A DNA stretch of 64,000 nucleotides from the NCBI GenBank assembly GCA_018268715.1, contig JAFDVZ010000013.1, positions 1-64,000 of the forward strand, read 5' to 3'. Origin of the DNA: Acidobacteriota bacterium. GTDB lineage: Bacteria > Acidobacteriota > Terriglobia > Bryobacterales > Bryobacteraceae. Within the stretch, counting starts at the first letter, position 1. Each line of letters starts with the position of its first letter. This document shows positions 8,207-16,133 of the stretch, piece by piece. The notes below the pieces were generated by a model. That model ran no database searches. It saw only the letters and a program-made list of their open reading frames with translations, and was not told where the DNA came from. The translations under genes were made by a program, and so were the position numbers.

Positions 8207-8621
8207 GTTGGCCCGTTCGCGACTGATCGCCTGGATTGATGGAGAGTTGGAAGGCGCCGAGGCGCTCGCTGTTTCGGCGCATGTGGAGTCGTGCCCCACG
8301 TGTCAGGGCGAGGCGCGCGCCATCCGGTCGCTATCGCGCGACATCGGCGAGTATGCCCGCGCAGTGACGGCCCGCCCGCGACCGGCGAGCTATAAGTGGC
8401 TCGCCGCCGCCGCGGTCGTCGTGCTGTCGGTTGGATTGATGTGGATTCGGCCGGAACGCGAACCGGCGGTTTCCGAAACGCGGCCCGCTCATCCGGGTGT
8501 GCTGGTCGCGGTTCCGTTGGACGAGGTTTTGCCGGTCGGGGCCGCGCCGCCGGGCGCGATGCTGGTCGGTTACATGGATTTCGACGCGACTGGACAGCCT
8601 TCCAGCTTCCGCGTTCAATAG
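8199..8621 (+). CDS. Zinc-finger anti-sigma factor, single-pass membrane protein
   Basis: A 140-residue anti-sigma factor expected to hold the upstream sigma at the membrane. It has the ZAS pattern C2, H28, C32, C35 (AHVESCPTC) in the first 40 residues, a membrane segment at about 67-84 (WLAAAAVVVLSVGLMWI) and a short outer tail of about 55 residues. The overlap with the sigma gene supports 1:1 production. The outer tail has no domain I recognise. Confidence 0.88.
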   Translation: MCELARSRLIAWIDGELEGAEALAVSAHVESCPTCQGEARAIRSLSRDIGEYARAVTARPRPASYKWLAAAAVVVLSVGLMWIRPEREPAVSETRPAHPGVLVAVPLDEVLPVGAAPPGAMLVGYMDFDATGQPSSFRVQ

Positions 8622-8650
8622 ACTCAGTTTTTGGCAATAAGGAGAACCCA

Positions 8651-9472
8651 ATGAAGTTGACGCTACTCGTGTGGGCGGCCGCGGCCGCTTCGCTCTTCGC
8701 TCAGGACAAGGTGATGTCGTTCACCGCCTCCGGCCCGGTCGGCCTCGAAGCCATGGTGGGAGGCGCCATCAAGGGCCAGCCCTATTCAGCCGACGTCGTG
8801 ACGGAAACCGTCCAGGTGCTCGGCGACGGAACTCGCATCACGAACAAGTCGAAGAGCTTCGTCGCCCGCGATTCGCAGGGCCGGACGCGCAACGAGACGC
8901 CGGTCCAGGTGCTGAAGGCGCAATTGGCGGGCGATGCGCCGGTCAAGATCGTGATGATCCACGACCCCAACGCCGGCTTCACGTACACCCTGGACGCCAC
9001 CAACAAGACGGCGCGCAAGATCGCGGTTCCCACCCATGCCTCCAGCCCGGCGATGGCCGCGAAACTGAAGGCGGAGCACGATTCCGAACTCCGAACATTC
9101 ACCATACCCGACGGCGGCCAGGGCGTCGTGGTCGGAACCCGGCGCACCACTGGCGCGGCCAAAACGGAGTCGCTCGGCACTCGCGTGATCGAAGGCGTGG
9201 TGGCCGAAGGCACGCGCTCCACTGAGACCATTCCCGCTGGCTCCATCGGCAACAACCGCGAAATCGTCATCACCAACGAAGTCTGGAGGGCGCAGGACCT
9301 GAAGGCGGTGGTGCTGAGCAAGCGTGTCGACCCCCGCATGGGCGAGATGACGTATCAACTCGAGAACATCCAGCGCTCCGAGCCTTCGTCGACGCTGTTT
9401 GATGTGCCGGCCGATTACACGGTCATCGAGGGCGCTCCCAAGCACGTCCTCACCTTCCGCCGGGACGAGTAA
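8651..9472 (+). CDS. Secreted protein of unknown function in the sigma operon
   Basis: A 273-residue protein with a clear Sec signal peptide (KLTLLVWAAAAASLFAQ, cleavage about residue 18). The rest looks beta-rich and repeats motifs common to acidobacterial secreted hypotheticals (RDSQGRTRNE, IHDPNAGFTYTLD, LSKRVDPRMGEMTYQL). The ribosome site AAGGAG lies 7-12 nt before the ATG. Third gene of the sigma/anti-sigma operon, 29 bp after the anti-sigma stop, so it may be the output or the sensor partner. It overlaps the tail of the convergent membrane protein by 23 bp. Confidence 0.8.
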   Translation: MKLTLLVWAAAAASLFAQDKVMSFTASGPVGLEAMVGGAIKGQPYSADVVTETVQVLGDGTRITNKSKSFVARDSQGRTRNETPVQVLKAQLAGDAPVKIVMIHDPNAGFTYTLDATNKTARKIAVPTHASSPAMAAKLKAEHDSELRTFTIPDGGQGVVVGTRRTTGAAKTESLGTRVIEGVVAEGTRSTETIPAGSIGNNREIVITNEVWRAQDLKAVVLSKRVDPRMGEMTYQLENIQRSEPSSTLFDVPADYTVIEGAPKHVLTFRRDE

Positions 9473-9782
9473 TCCAAGCCCCCGCGAGATAGATCAGGGA
9501 GGCTGCGAACAGGGCGCCGAAGATGACTTTGTTATAACGGGCAAGCCGGAGCGGCAGGTAGATGTCGAAGTTATCCTGCCGCTCCTTCGTGTATCGACCC
9601 GCCACGTCGGTCAGTGGGCAGCGTCCCCGATTGCAGGCGAGTATCCCGCACTCCACCAACACAGCGGCGCTCAGCGCCATCGCCCAGCCCAGGCGTCCCA
9701 TCGCCGTCGCCGCGGGGATGGCGACGATGCATCCGGCAAAGAACGCCCGCACCACCGTGTGGGCGAGCTTGATCCAATGGAG
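9450..9782 (-). CDS. Small membrane protein, DUF2784-like
   Basis: About 110 residues with three to four hydrophobic segments (IKLAHTVVRAFFAGCIVAIP, then LGWAMALSAAVLVECGILA, then VIFGALFAASLIYLAGAW) and a cytoplasmic or outer loop containing GRCPLTDVAGRYT and DNFDIYLPLRLARYNK. I know this loop pattern from uncharacterised small membrane proteins. The start is unresolved: the conserved part begins right after the preceding gene's stop (9787) with no ATG/GTG/TTG in frame until tandem GTGs at 9750-9755, which would remove the first helix start. It is probably translated by coupling or from a rare start. Function unknown. Confidence 0.65.
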   Translation of the reverse strand, partial: LHWIKLAHTVVRAFFAGCIVAIPAATAMGRLGWAMALSAAVLVECGILACNRGRCPLTDVAGRYTKERQDNFDIYLPLRLARYNKVIFGALFAASLIYLAGAWITRPGGR

Positions 9783-9786
9783 CGGA

Positions 9787-11913
9787 CTAAGCGGTCTTCG
9801 TTTTCCCTCGGGCGAATCCGGCAAATGTCTTGCCCTCCGCGGCCAGCTCGGCCAACAGCGGCGCGGGAGCCCACAGCTCGCCGTGCCGCTGTTCGAATTC
9901 AAGCACCCTCTCGTATACGTGTTTGAGCCCGACTGTGTCGGCGAACCACATCGGGCCGCCGCGATAGGCCGGGAAACCGTAGCCGAGGACATAGGCGATG
10001 TCGATGTCGACGGCCCTCAGCGCGAAGCCCTCTTCGAGAATCCGGGCCCCTTCGTTCACCAGGGCGTAGACGCAGCGGTCGACGATTTCGTCCTCGGCGA
10101 TCTCCCGTTGCGGAATGCCGGCATCGATTGCCCACTCCCTGACGAGCGCGGCCGCCGTCTCGTCCGGCGTCGCGTTGCGGGCTTCGTCGTAACGGTACCA
10201 GCCGCTGCCGGTCTTCTGGCCGAAGCGGCCCATTTCGCACAGCCGGTCCTCGGCGATCGGCTGCCGCACGCCGGGCTTGTCGAGATGGGCGAACTCCTTC
10301 CGGATTCGCCAGCCGACGTCGAGTCCGGCCAGGTCGCCGGTAGCCAGCGGCCCCATCGCCATGCCCCAGCGGTACAACGCCTGGTCGACGGCTTCGACGC
10401 TCGCGCCCTCCTCCACCAGGAACTGGGCCTCCCGGCGGTAGGGACCGAACATCCGGTTGCCGATGAACCCGCGGCAGTTGCCGGCCAGCACGGCTACCTT
10501 GCCGATCTTCTTCGCCAGTTGCATGCAGGTGTTGATGACTTCCTTCGACGTGGCGGCGCCGCGCACCACCTCGAGCAGTTTCATCACATTCGCCGGGCTG
10601 AAGAAGTGGGCGCCGATGACCGACTCCGGCCGCGAGGTCGCCGAGGCGATCTCATCAATGCTCAACGTCGAAGTGTTGGTGGCGAGAATCGCGCCCGGAC
10701 GGCAGACCCGGTCAAGTTGTCCGAACACCTTCTTCTTGAGGTCCATGCCCTCGAAGACAGCCTCGATCGCCAGATCGACTTCGTTGAACCGGTTATAGTC
10801 GAGCGTCGGCGAAAGCAGCGACATCCGCTCGTCCACCTGCGCCTCGGTGAGCCGGCCGCGCTTCACCGAATTCGCGTAGTTCTTTCGGATCGCGGCCACG
10901 CCGCGGTCGAGCGCCGCACGGTCCACCTCCTTGAGCAATACGGGGACCCGGGCGTTGAGGAAGCTTATGGCGATGCCGCCGCCCATGGTCCCGGCGCCCA
11001 CGACGCCCACGCTGCGCACTGGCAGCGACGGGGTGTCCTTGCCGACGCCGGGGACCTTCGCCACTTCGCGCTCGCCGAAAAAGACGTGAATCATGGACTT
11101 CGATTGCGCCGAGAACAGGCAATCGACAAACAGCTTTTGCTCGGCGGCCAGCCCGTCCTCGAACGGCAGAGTCACGGCGCCCTCGATGGCGTCGATGGCG
11201 GCCAGTGGCGCCATCATATTGCGGTACTTCTTGCGGGCGTTGTCACGGGCGGCGGCAATCAACGGAGCGGCGTCGGCGGGGGACGGCAGTTTCTCGTTGC
11301 GGTCGCGGGTCCTGCGGAAGTCGACGCCGGCGATGTCGCGCGCCCAGGCGATCGCGCCCTCGAGCAGGTCGCCCATGATGATCTCGTCGACGACGCCGGT
11401 CTCCAGCGCTTCGGCCGCCTTGATCGGGGCGCCGTCGACGCACATCTCGAGCGCTTTGGCGAGACCCGCCAGGCGCGGCAGGCGCTGCGTTCCGCCGGCG
11501 CCCGGGATCAGGCCCAGTTTCACTTCCGGCTGTCCGATTTGCGCGGAAGCCGCCGCCACCCGGTAATGACCGGACATGGCGGTTTCGAGCCCGCCGCCGA
11601 AGGCCGTCCCGTGGATGGCCATGACGACCGGCTTTGAGCACTTTTCTATCTTTTCGAGCACCGGGTTGAGACCAATGTCATGGCTCTTCTCGCCGGCCGT
11701 GATTTTGCCGAATTCGTTGATGTCAGCGCCGGCGATGAAGGTGCGGCCCGCGCCGATGACGACGACCGCTTTCACGGAGTCGTCGGAATCCGCCTGGTCG
11801 ATGCCCGCCGCGATGCCTTGCGGAACCCCGGGGCTCAACGCGTTGACCGGCGGATTATCGATGGTGACGATCAGGATCTCACCATCGCGTGTGTACTTCA
11901 CCAGATCGCTCAT
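9787..11913 (-). CDS. Enoyl-CoA hydratase/3-hydroxyacyl-CoA dehydrogenase fusion
   Basis: A 708-residue bifunctional fatty-acid beta-oxidation enzyme. The N-terminal crotonase part (1-190) carries the oxyanion-hole motif AGADINEF and both catalytic Glu, E110 in [10 protein letters not shown] and E130 in [14 protein letters not shown]. The middle (about 295-470) is the NAD-binding dehydrogenase ([18 protein letters not shown]). Two C-terminal dehydrogenase domains follow ([15 protein letters not shown], then [12 protein letters not shown]). The ATG at 11913 has AAGGAG 9 nt upstream; an earlier in-frame Met at 11946 is less likely. No thiolase gene is adjacent. It resembles FadB/FadJ or peroxisomal-type fusions; I do not assign the symbol. 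Confidence 0.93.
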   Translation of the reverse strand: MSDLVKYTRDGEILIVTIDNPPVNALSPGVPQGIAAGIDQADSDDSVKAVVVIGAGRTFIAGADINEFGKITAGEKSHDIGLNPVLEKIEKCSKPVVMAIHGTAFGGGLETAMSGHYRVAAASAQIGQPEVKLGLIPGAGGTQRLPRLAGLAKALEMCVDGAPIKAAEALETGVVDEIIMGDLLEGAIAWARDIAGVDFRRTRDRNEKLPSPADAAPLIAAARDNARKKYRNMMAPLAAIDAIEGAVTLPFEDGLAAEQKLFVDCLFSAQSKSMIHVFFGEREVAKVPGVGKDTPSLPVRSVGVVGAGTMGGGIAISFLNARVPVLLKEVDRAALDRGVAAIRKNYANSVKRGRLTEAQVDERMSLLSPTLDYNRFNEVDLAIEAVFEGMDLKKKVFGQLDRVCRPGAILATNTSTLSIDEIASATSRPESVIGAHFFSPANVMKLLEVVRGAATSKEVINTCMQLAKKIGKVAVLAGNCRGFIGNRMFGPYRREAQFLVEEGASVEAVDQALYRWGMAMGPLATGDLAGLDVGWRIRKEFAHLDKPGVRQPIAEDRLCEMGRFGQKTGSGWYRYDEARNATPDETAAALVREWAIDAGIPQREIAEDEIVDRCVYALVNEGARILEEGFALRAVDIDIAYVLGYGFPAYRGGPMWFADTVGLKHVYERVLEFEQRHGELWAPAPLLAELAAEGKTFAGFARGKTKTA

Positions 11914-11968
11914 GGATGATTGCTCCTTGGCCGGCTGGACGGCCAATTCAATATAGCCCGAAACGACG

Positions 11969-12001
11969 AACCGCCCGGAGGGATCGGTCCCCCGGGCGGT
12001 T
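11969..12001 (-). terminator. Hairpin terminator of the repeat-protein gene
   Basis: A perfect 10-bp inverted repeat, AACCGCCCGG at 11969-11978 and CCGGGCGGTT at 11992-12001, with a 13-nt loop. It lies 26 bp beyond the stop of the minus-strand gene at 12028 and before the next gene's ribosome site. Only a weak T stretch follows, so termination may be partial. Confidence 0.55.
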
Positions 12002-12027
12002 GGCTGGAATCGGGAAGTGGGACGAGG

Positions 12028-12477
12028 CTACTTTTTCTCGCCGCCCTGGAGGGCCTTGCCGGCCTTTTCAAGTCCCTTGCCGGTGGCGGAGACGGCCTTC
12101 TTGGCGCCCTTCGCCGTGGCGTCAGCCGCGTCGGAGGTCTTCTCCTTGGTGACGCCAGCGGCCGACTTGGCGCCCTTGGCGGTGGTTCCGGCCACCTTCT
12201 TGGTTTCCTTGGCGGTTGCGCCGGCCGCGTCGGTGGTTTTCTCGGCGGCGGTTTCGGTCGCGCCCTTGGTGGTCTTCACCGCCTTCTTAGTCTCTTTGGC
12301 GGTGACGCCGGCCGCGTCCGAGGTCTTTTCGGCGGATGTTTCGCCAGCCTTCTTGACAGTCTTGCCGACCGCCTTGGCGCCGGCTTCCGTCTTCTCGACG
12401 GCCTTCTGAACGGCGCTCTGCCCGGAGGCGAGCAGCCCCCCGGCCAGCACGATAACTGCGAGATTTCGGATTGTCAT
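12028..12477 (-). CDS. Secreted Lys/Ala/Thr-rich repeat protein (histone H1/LEA-like)
   Basis: A 149-residue protein. After a short hydrophobic signal (TIRNLAVIVLAGGLLASGQS) the remaining ~125 residues use little besides Lys, Ala, Thr, Gly, Val, Glu, Ser and Asp. They are built of loose repeats such as TAKETKKAVKTT, EKTTDAAGATAKETKKV and EKTSDAADATAKGAKK. The pattern resembles both histone H1-like tails and LEA/desiccation proteins with 11-residue repeats. The signal peptide argues for an envelope or secreted role, possibly water-stress protection; this is inference. ATG 12477 is preferred over the Met six codons earlier, as it begins at the signal peptide. It has its own terminator. Confidence 0.75.
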   Translation of the reverse strand: MTIRNLAVIVLAGGLLASGQSAVQKAVEKTEAGAKAVGKTVKKAGETSAEKTSDAAGVTAKETKKAVKTTKGATETAAEKTTDAAGATAKETKKVAGTTAKGAKSAAGVTKEKTSDAADATAKGAKKAVSATGKGLEKAGKALQGGEKK

Positions 12478-12716
12478 TAATCGGGAGTCTACCACGCCGC
12501 CAACCGATGGGCTAGTTTTAGAGACCTGATTATGTCCCTTCGCGGTTCTGGGCCGTTGGAATGAAGAATTTCGTCAAAAACCGTTCCGTTACAGGCTGTC
12601 GCAGGGCTATCCTGAGGTTAAGGCAAGCGCCGGGCGATTCGATTCGTCCGGCCATAGAGGCCGCAAACTGCTGAAACGCGGCAGTTTGAGCCCGGCCGCG
12701 ACTCAAACGTAGGCTG
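12478..12716. promoter_or_regulatory. Divergent intergenic region with hairpin before the heme operon
   Basis: A 239-bp region between divergently transcribed genes must hold both promoters. A 7-bp inverted repeat, AAACTGC at 12665-12671 and GCAGTTT at 12681-12687, lies 30-50 bp before the apbE-like start and could be an operator or leader hairpin. No clear -35/-10 pair was chosen. Confidence 0.35.
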
Positions 12717-13718
12717 ATGAGAATTCTGGTTGCAGCTTGTGTGTTGACGCTTGGCGGCGTCTTCGCGTCGTGGTGCGCGAAGCCGGCGGCGTCTGCCCAG
12801 AAGGATCTTCTCCGCCTGGAGTCGAGCGTCGACAGCATGGGCAGCACGTACACGATGGTGCTGTATGGCCCCGACCAGAGCCGCCTGGAGGTGGCCGCCG
12901 AAGAGGCCGCCGAGGAGATCCGCCGCCTGGATCATCTGATGTCGAACTACCAGCCGACCAGCGAGTGGAGCGCGGTGAACCGGGACGCCGGCAGCCGTCC
13001 GGTGAAGATCTCTCCGGAGCTGTTCGACCTGTTGACCGCCTGCGTGAACTACAGCAAGGCGAGCGACGGAGCCTTCGACATCAGCGTTGGACCGCTGATG
13101 AAGGTCTGGGGATTCTATAAGGGTACGGGCCGGCTGCCCCATCGGGCGGAGGTCCGGGGCGCGCTCGCCGATGTCGGGTATCGGAACATCCAGCTCGATG
13201 CGGCCAGCCGGACGGTGCGTTTTGCCCGCTCCGGCGTCAATATCGATCCGGGCGGGATCGGCAAGGGATACGCGGTGGACCGGGCGGCGGATGTTTTGAG
13301 GCGCAACGGGATCACGATCGCACTTGTGTCGGCGTCCGGTTCGAGCATCTATGCGATGGGCGCGCCGCCGTCGGATCCGCGGGGTTGGAAGATCAGCATC
13401 AAGAATCCCAAGAGCCCTTCGAAAACCATCGAAGACGTCGTGCTCAAGGACATGTCGATGTCCACATCCGGCAACTACGAGAAGTTCTTCTTCGCCGAGG
13501 GCCGCATGTGGAGTCACATCATGGATCCGCGCACCGGATTTCCGGCTGAAGGCGTGATTTCGGTCTCCGTCGTCGCGCCGCACACGCTCGATTCCGAAGT
13601 GTGGGCCAAACCGTTCTATATTAATGGCCGCCAATGGGCGGCGACTCATAAACCGCAGGGCTTTCGCGTGTTTGTTTGCGAAGACAAGAAGGAGACGTCA
13701 TGCGCGTGGCTCCCATGA
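12717..13718 (+). CDS. FAD:protein FMN transferase, ApbE family (variant)
   Basis: A 333-residue exported protein (hydrophobic start, residues 2-18) with the ApbE fold, which attaches FMN covalently to Thr of respiratory proteins. Supporting motifs are the N-terminal SMGSTYTMVLYG, the long SDGAFDISVGPLMKVWGF block, NIDPGGIGKGYAVDRA, MSMSTSGNYEKFF and HIMDPRTGFPAEG. Deviations: the usual GG(D/N)I is SGSSIYAMG, and the late ADALST-like metal site reads TLDSEVWAKPF, so activity needs checking. It overlaps hemE by 19 bp and opens the heme operon. A Cys at about residue 20 might make it a lipoprotein. Confidence 0.85.
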   Translation: MRILVAACVLTLGGVFASWCAKPAASAQKDLLRLESSVDSMGSTYTMVLYGPDQSRLEVAAEEAAEEIRRLDHLMSNYQPTSEWSAVNRDAGSRPVKISPELFDLLTACVNYSKASDGAFDISVGPLMKVWGFYKGTGRLPHRAEVRGALADVGYRNIQLDAASRTVRFARSGVNIDPGGIGKGYAVDRAADVLRRNGITIALVSASGSSIYAMGAPPSDPRGWKISIKNPKSPSKTIEDVVLKDMSMSTSGNYEKFFFAEGRMWSHIMDPRTGFPAEGVISVSVVAPHTLDSEVWAKPFYINGRQWAATHKPQGFRVFVCEDKKETSCAWLP

Positions 13719-14737
13719 CCAGCCGATTTCTGGACGCTTGCCGCCGCCGGCCGACCGATGTTCGGCCAGTGTGGTTTATGCGGCAGGCCGGACGCTATCT
13801 CAAGGAATACCGAGAGATCCGCTCCAAACACGGCATTCTGGATATCTGCCGGCGGCCCGACCTGGCCGCGGCCGTGACGCTGCAACCGGTCGAAATTCTC
13901 GACGTGGACGCGGCCATCATCTTTGCCGACCTGCTGCTGCCCGTCGAGCCGATGGGCTTGAAGCTGCAATTCATTTCGGGCGAGGGGCCGTCCATCGACA
14001 ACCCCGTCCGCACTTCCGGCGATGTCGACACGCTGTCCATCTCCAACACCGACGATCTCGGCTATGTGGGCGAGGCGATCCAGAACGTGGTTCGCGCCCT
14101 GGCCGGCCGCGTTCCGGTGGTTGGATTCGTGGGAGCGCCGTTTACTCTCGCCAGCTACATGATCGAAGGCGGCCCGTCGCGCAATTTCCTGCGCACCAAG
14201 CAGATGATGTACCGCGACGAGACGCTGTGGCGGCGGCTGATGGGCAAGCTGGTGGACGTGCTGGGGCCCTTCGGGCTGATGCAGATCGCCTCCGGAGCCC
14301 GCGCGATCCAGGTTTTCGATAGCTGGGTCGGGACGCTGGGGCCGGACGATTACGTTCGCTACGTGGCGCCGTACTCGCGCGCGTTGATCGAACGCATCCG
14401 GTCCGGCGGCGTGCCGGTGATCCACTTCGGCACTGGCGCCGGCGGGTTTTTCCGCGAGCTTCACGCCGCGGGAGGCGATGTGCTGGGCGTCGACTGGCGC
14501 ATCAACATCGACCAGGCCTGGATGGACATCAGCTACCGTTCGGCGATTCAAGGCAATCTGGACCCGGCGGTGTTGTTCGCGCCGCTTCCGGAACTGAAGG
14601 CGCGCGTTCAGGAGTTGCTGAAGCGCACCGGGTCGCGCCCAGGCCACATCTTCAACCTCGGGCATGGCATTCTGCCCGAGACGCCGGTGGACCATGTGAA
14701 GGCCGTGGTCGACATCGTGCGCAATTTCAAGCCGTAA
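13700..14737 (+). CDS. hemE: Uroporphyrinogen decarboxylase
   Basis: A 345-residue enzyme that converts uroporphyrinogen III to coproporphyrinogen III in heme synthesis. Diagnostic motifs: RPVWFMRQAGRY (22-33), FADLLLPVEPMG with the catalytic Asp, FVGAPFTLASYMIEGG, and the C-terminal GNLDPAVLF and HIFNLGHGILPETP. ATG at 13700 is set by AAGGAG 6-7 nt upstream; the frame is open further but without a better start. It begins inside the apbE-like gene and is followed 4 bp later by hemG, so it is part of one operon. Confidence 0.97.
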   Translation: MRVAPMTSRFLDACRRRPTDVRPVWFMRQAGRYLKEYREIRSKHGILDICRRPDLAAAVTLQPVEILDVDAAIIFADLLLPVEPMGLKLQFISGEGPSIDNPVRTSGDVDTLSISNTDDLGYVGEAIQNVVRALAGRVPVVGFVGAPFTLASYMIEGGPSRNFLRTKQMMYRDETLWRRLMGKLVDVLGPFGLMQIASGARAIQVFDSWVGTLGPDDYVRYVAPYSRALIERIRSGGVPVIHFGTGAGGFFRELHAAGGDVLGVDWRINIDQAWMDISYRSAIQGNLDPAVLFAPLPELKARVQELLKRTGSRPGHIFNLGHGILPETPVDHVKAVVDIVRNFKP

Positions 14738-14741
14738 CGCT

Positions 14742-16130
14742 GTGACCGACGTAGTCATTGTGGGCGGCGGCATCTCCGGATTGTCCGCCGCTTACTATCT
14801 GGCCAAGGCCGGCATCCCATCCACGCTCATTGAGAAGAGGCCGCGATTGGGCGGCGTCATACAAACTGAGCGTATCCAGGGTTGCACCATCGAGTCGGGC
14901 CCGGATAGTTACCTGGGCGTTAAGCCCGCCGCGACGGAGTTGATCCGCGAGGTCGGCCTGGGCGACCAGATCATCGGATCGAACGACCAACAACGCGTCA
15001 CCTATGTGGTTCGGCGTGGCCGGCTTGTGCCACTGCCCGATGGGTTGATGATGATGGTGCCGACGAAGATCGCTCCGTTGGTGACAACGCCACTGCTCGG
15101 ATGGGGCACAAAGATCCGCATGGGCCTCGAATACCTGAAGAGGCCGGGGACGACCGCCGAGGCGGATCGCTCCGTCTCCGAGTTCATCAACCAGCATTAT
15201 GGGGCTGAGTCGCTGGATTATCTGGCGGAACCGCTATTGTCCGGCGTCTATGGCGGCGATCCCGGGCGCCTGAGCGCTGCCAGCGTGCTGACGCGCTTTG
15301 TCGAGTTGGAGCAGAAGTACGGAAGTTTGACTCGCGGGGTGCTGGCGGAACGGGCGAAGGCGGCGAAAAACGGCCGCGCTCGCGGCCCAGAAGGCGGCGC
15401 GTTGTTTCGCACGCTGAAGACCGGGCTATCCGACTTGATCGAACGTGTGGCTTCGCTTGCGGCTGAACGCCTGACCGTCGTGCATGACTCGGCCGAAACC
15501 GTCGAGCGAGACCAGGATGGCTACCGCGTGCGGGTTGGCGGGGCATGGTTCAGCGCGAAGCATGTCGTCCTGGCTTGCCCCGGATATCAGGCCGCGGCGG
15601 TGTTGCGCGGAGTGGACGCCGACTTGGCCGGCGTTCTCAACCAGGTGGAATACAGTTCGTCGCTCACGTTGTCGCTGGGTTATCGTCGAGCCGACTTAGG
15701 AGCGCTGCCGGGTTTCGGGTTTCTGGTTCCAAAGAAGGAACGCCGGCGGATGGTGGCGTGCACCGTGGTGCAGAACAAGTTCTCCCATCGGGTGGCTGAA
15801 GATAAGGCTGTGCTGCGGTGTTTCTTCGGCGGCGCTTCGGATGAGTCCGTATTGAACGAGCCGGATGAAGCGATCATCCAGGCGGCCAAGGATGAGTTAC
15901 GGACGCTGGTGGGAATTACGGCGGAACCGGTGTTTCACACCATCGCGCGATGGCCGCGTTCCATGGCGCAATACACGGTGGGCCATGCCCAGAGGCTCCG
16001 GCAAATCGAACAAATGGTGAGTCAGTTACCCGGATTGCACCTGGCGGGCAACGCCTACTATGGCATCGGGATTCCGGACTGCGTGCGCACCGGCCGTGAC
16101 GCCGCCGCCAAGATCGCCGGGAAGAGGTGA
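14742..16130 (+). CDS. hemG: Protoporphyrinogen/coproporphyrinogen oxidase (HemG/HemY type)
   Basis: A 462-residue FAD enzyme oxidising the porphyrinogen late in heme synthesis. The N-terminal Rossmann motif is VVIVGGGISGLSAAYYLAKAG, followed by IEKRPRLGGVIQTE and ESGPDSYL. The C-terminus has the FAD-binding LHLAGNAYYGIGIPDCVRTG. Whether it acts on protoporphyrinogen or coproporphyrinogen cannot be told from sequence alone. Starts at GTG 14742, 4 bp after hemE. Next gene follows in 3 bp. Confidence 0.94.
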   Translation: MTDVVIVGGGISGLSAAYYLAKAGIPSTLIEKRPRLGGVIQTERIQGCTIESGPDSYLGVKPAATELIREVGLGDQIIGSNDQQRVTYVVRRGRLVPLPDGLMMMVPTKIAPLVTTPLLGWGTKIRMGLEYLKRPGTTAEADRSVSEFINQHYGAESLDYLAEPLLSGVYGGDPGRLSAASVLTRFVELEQKYGSLTRGVLAERAKAAKNGRARGPEGGALFRTLKTGLSDLIERVASLAAERLTVVHDSAETVERDQDGYRVRVGGAWFSAKHVVLACPGYQAAAVLRGVDADLAGVLNQVEYSSSLTLSLGYRRADLGALPGFGFLVPKKERRRMVACTVVQNKFSHRVAEDKAVLRCFFGGASDESVLNEPDEAIIQAAKDELRTLVGITAEPVFHTIARWPRSMAQYTVGHAQRLRQIEQMVSQLPGLHLAGNAYYGIGIPDCVRTGRDAAAKIAGKR

Positions 16131-16133
16131 GTT

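Noticed and set aside
9562-11637. 691-codon plus-strand frame opposite the beta-oxidation fusion gene
   Set aside because: No recognisable motif, His/Arg-rich composition, and it is antisense to a complete enzyme.
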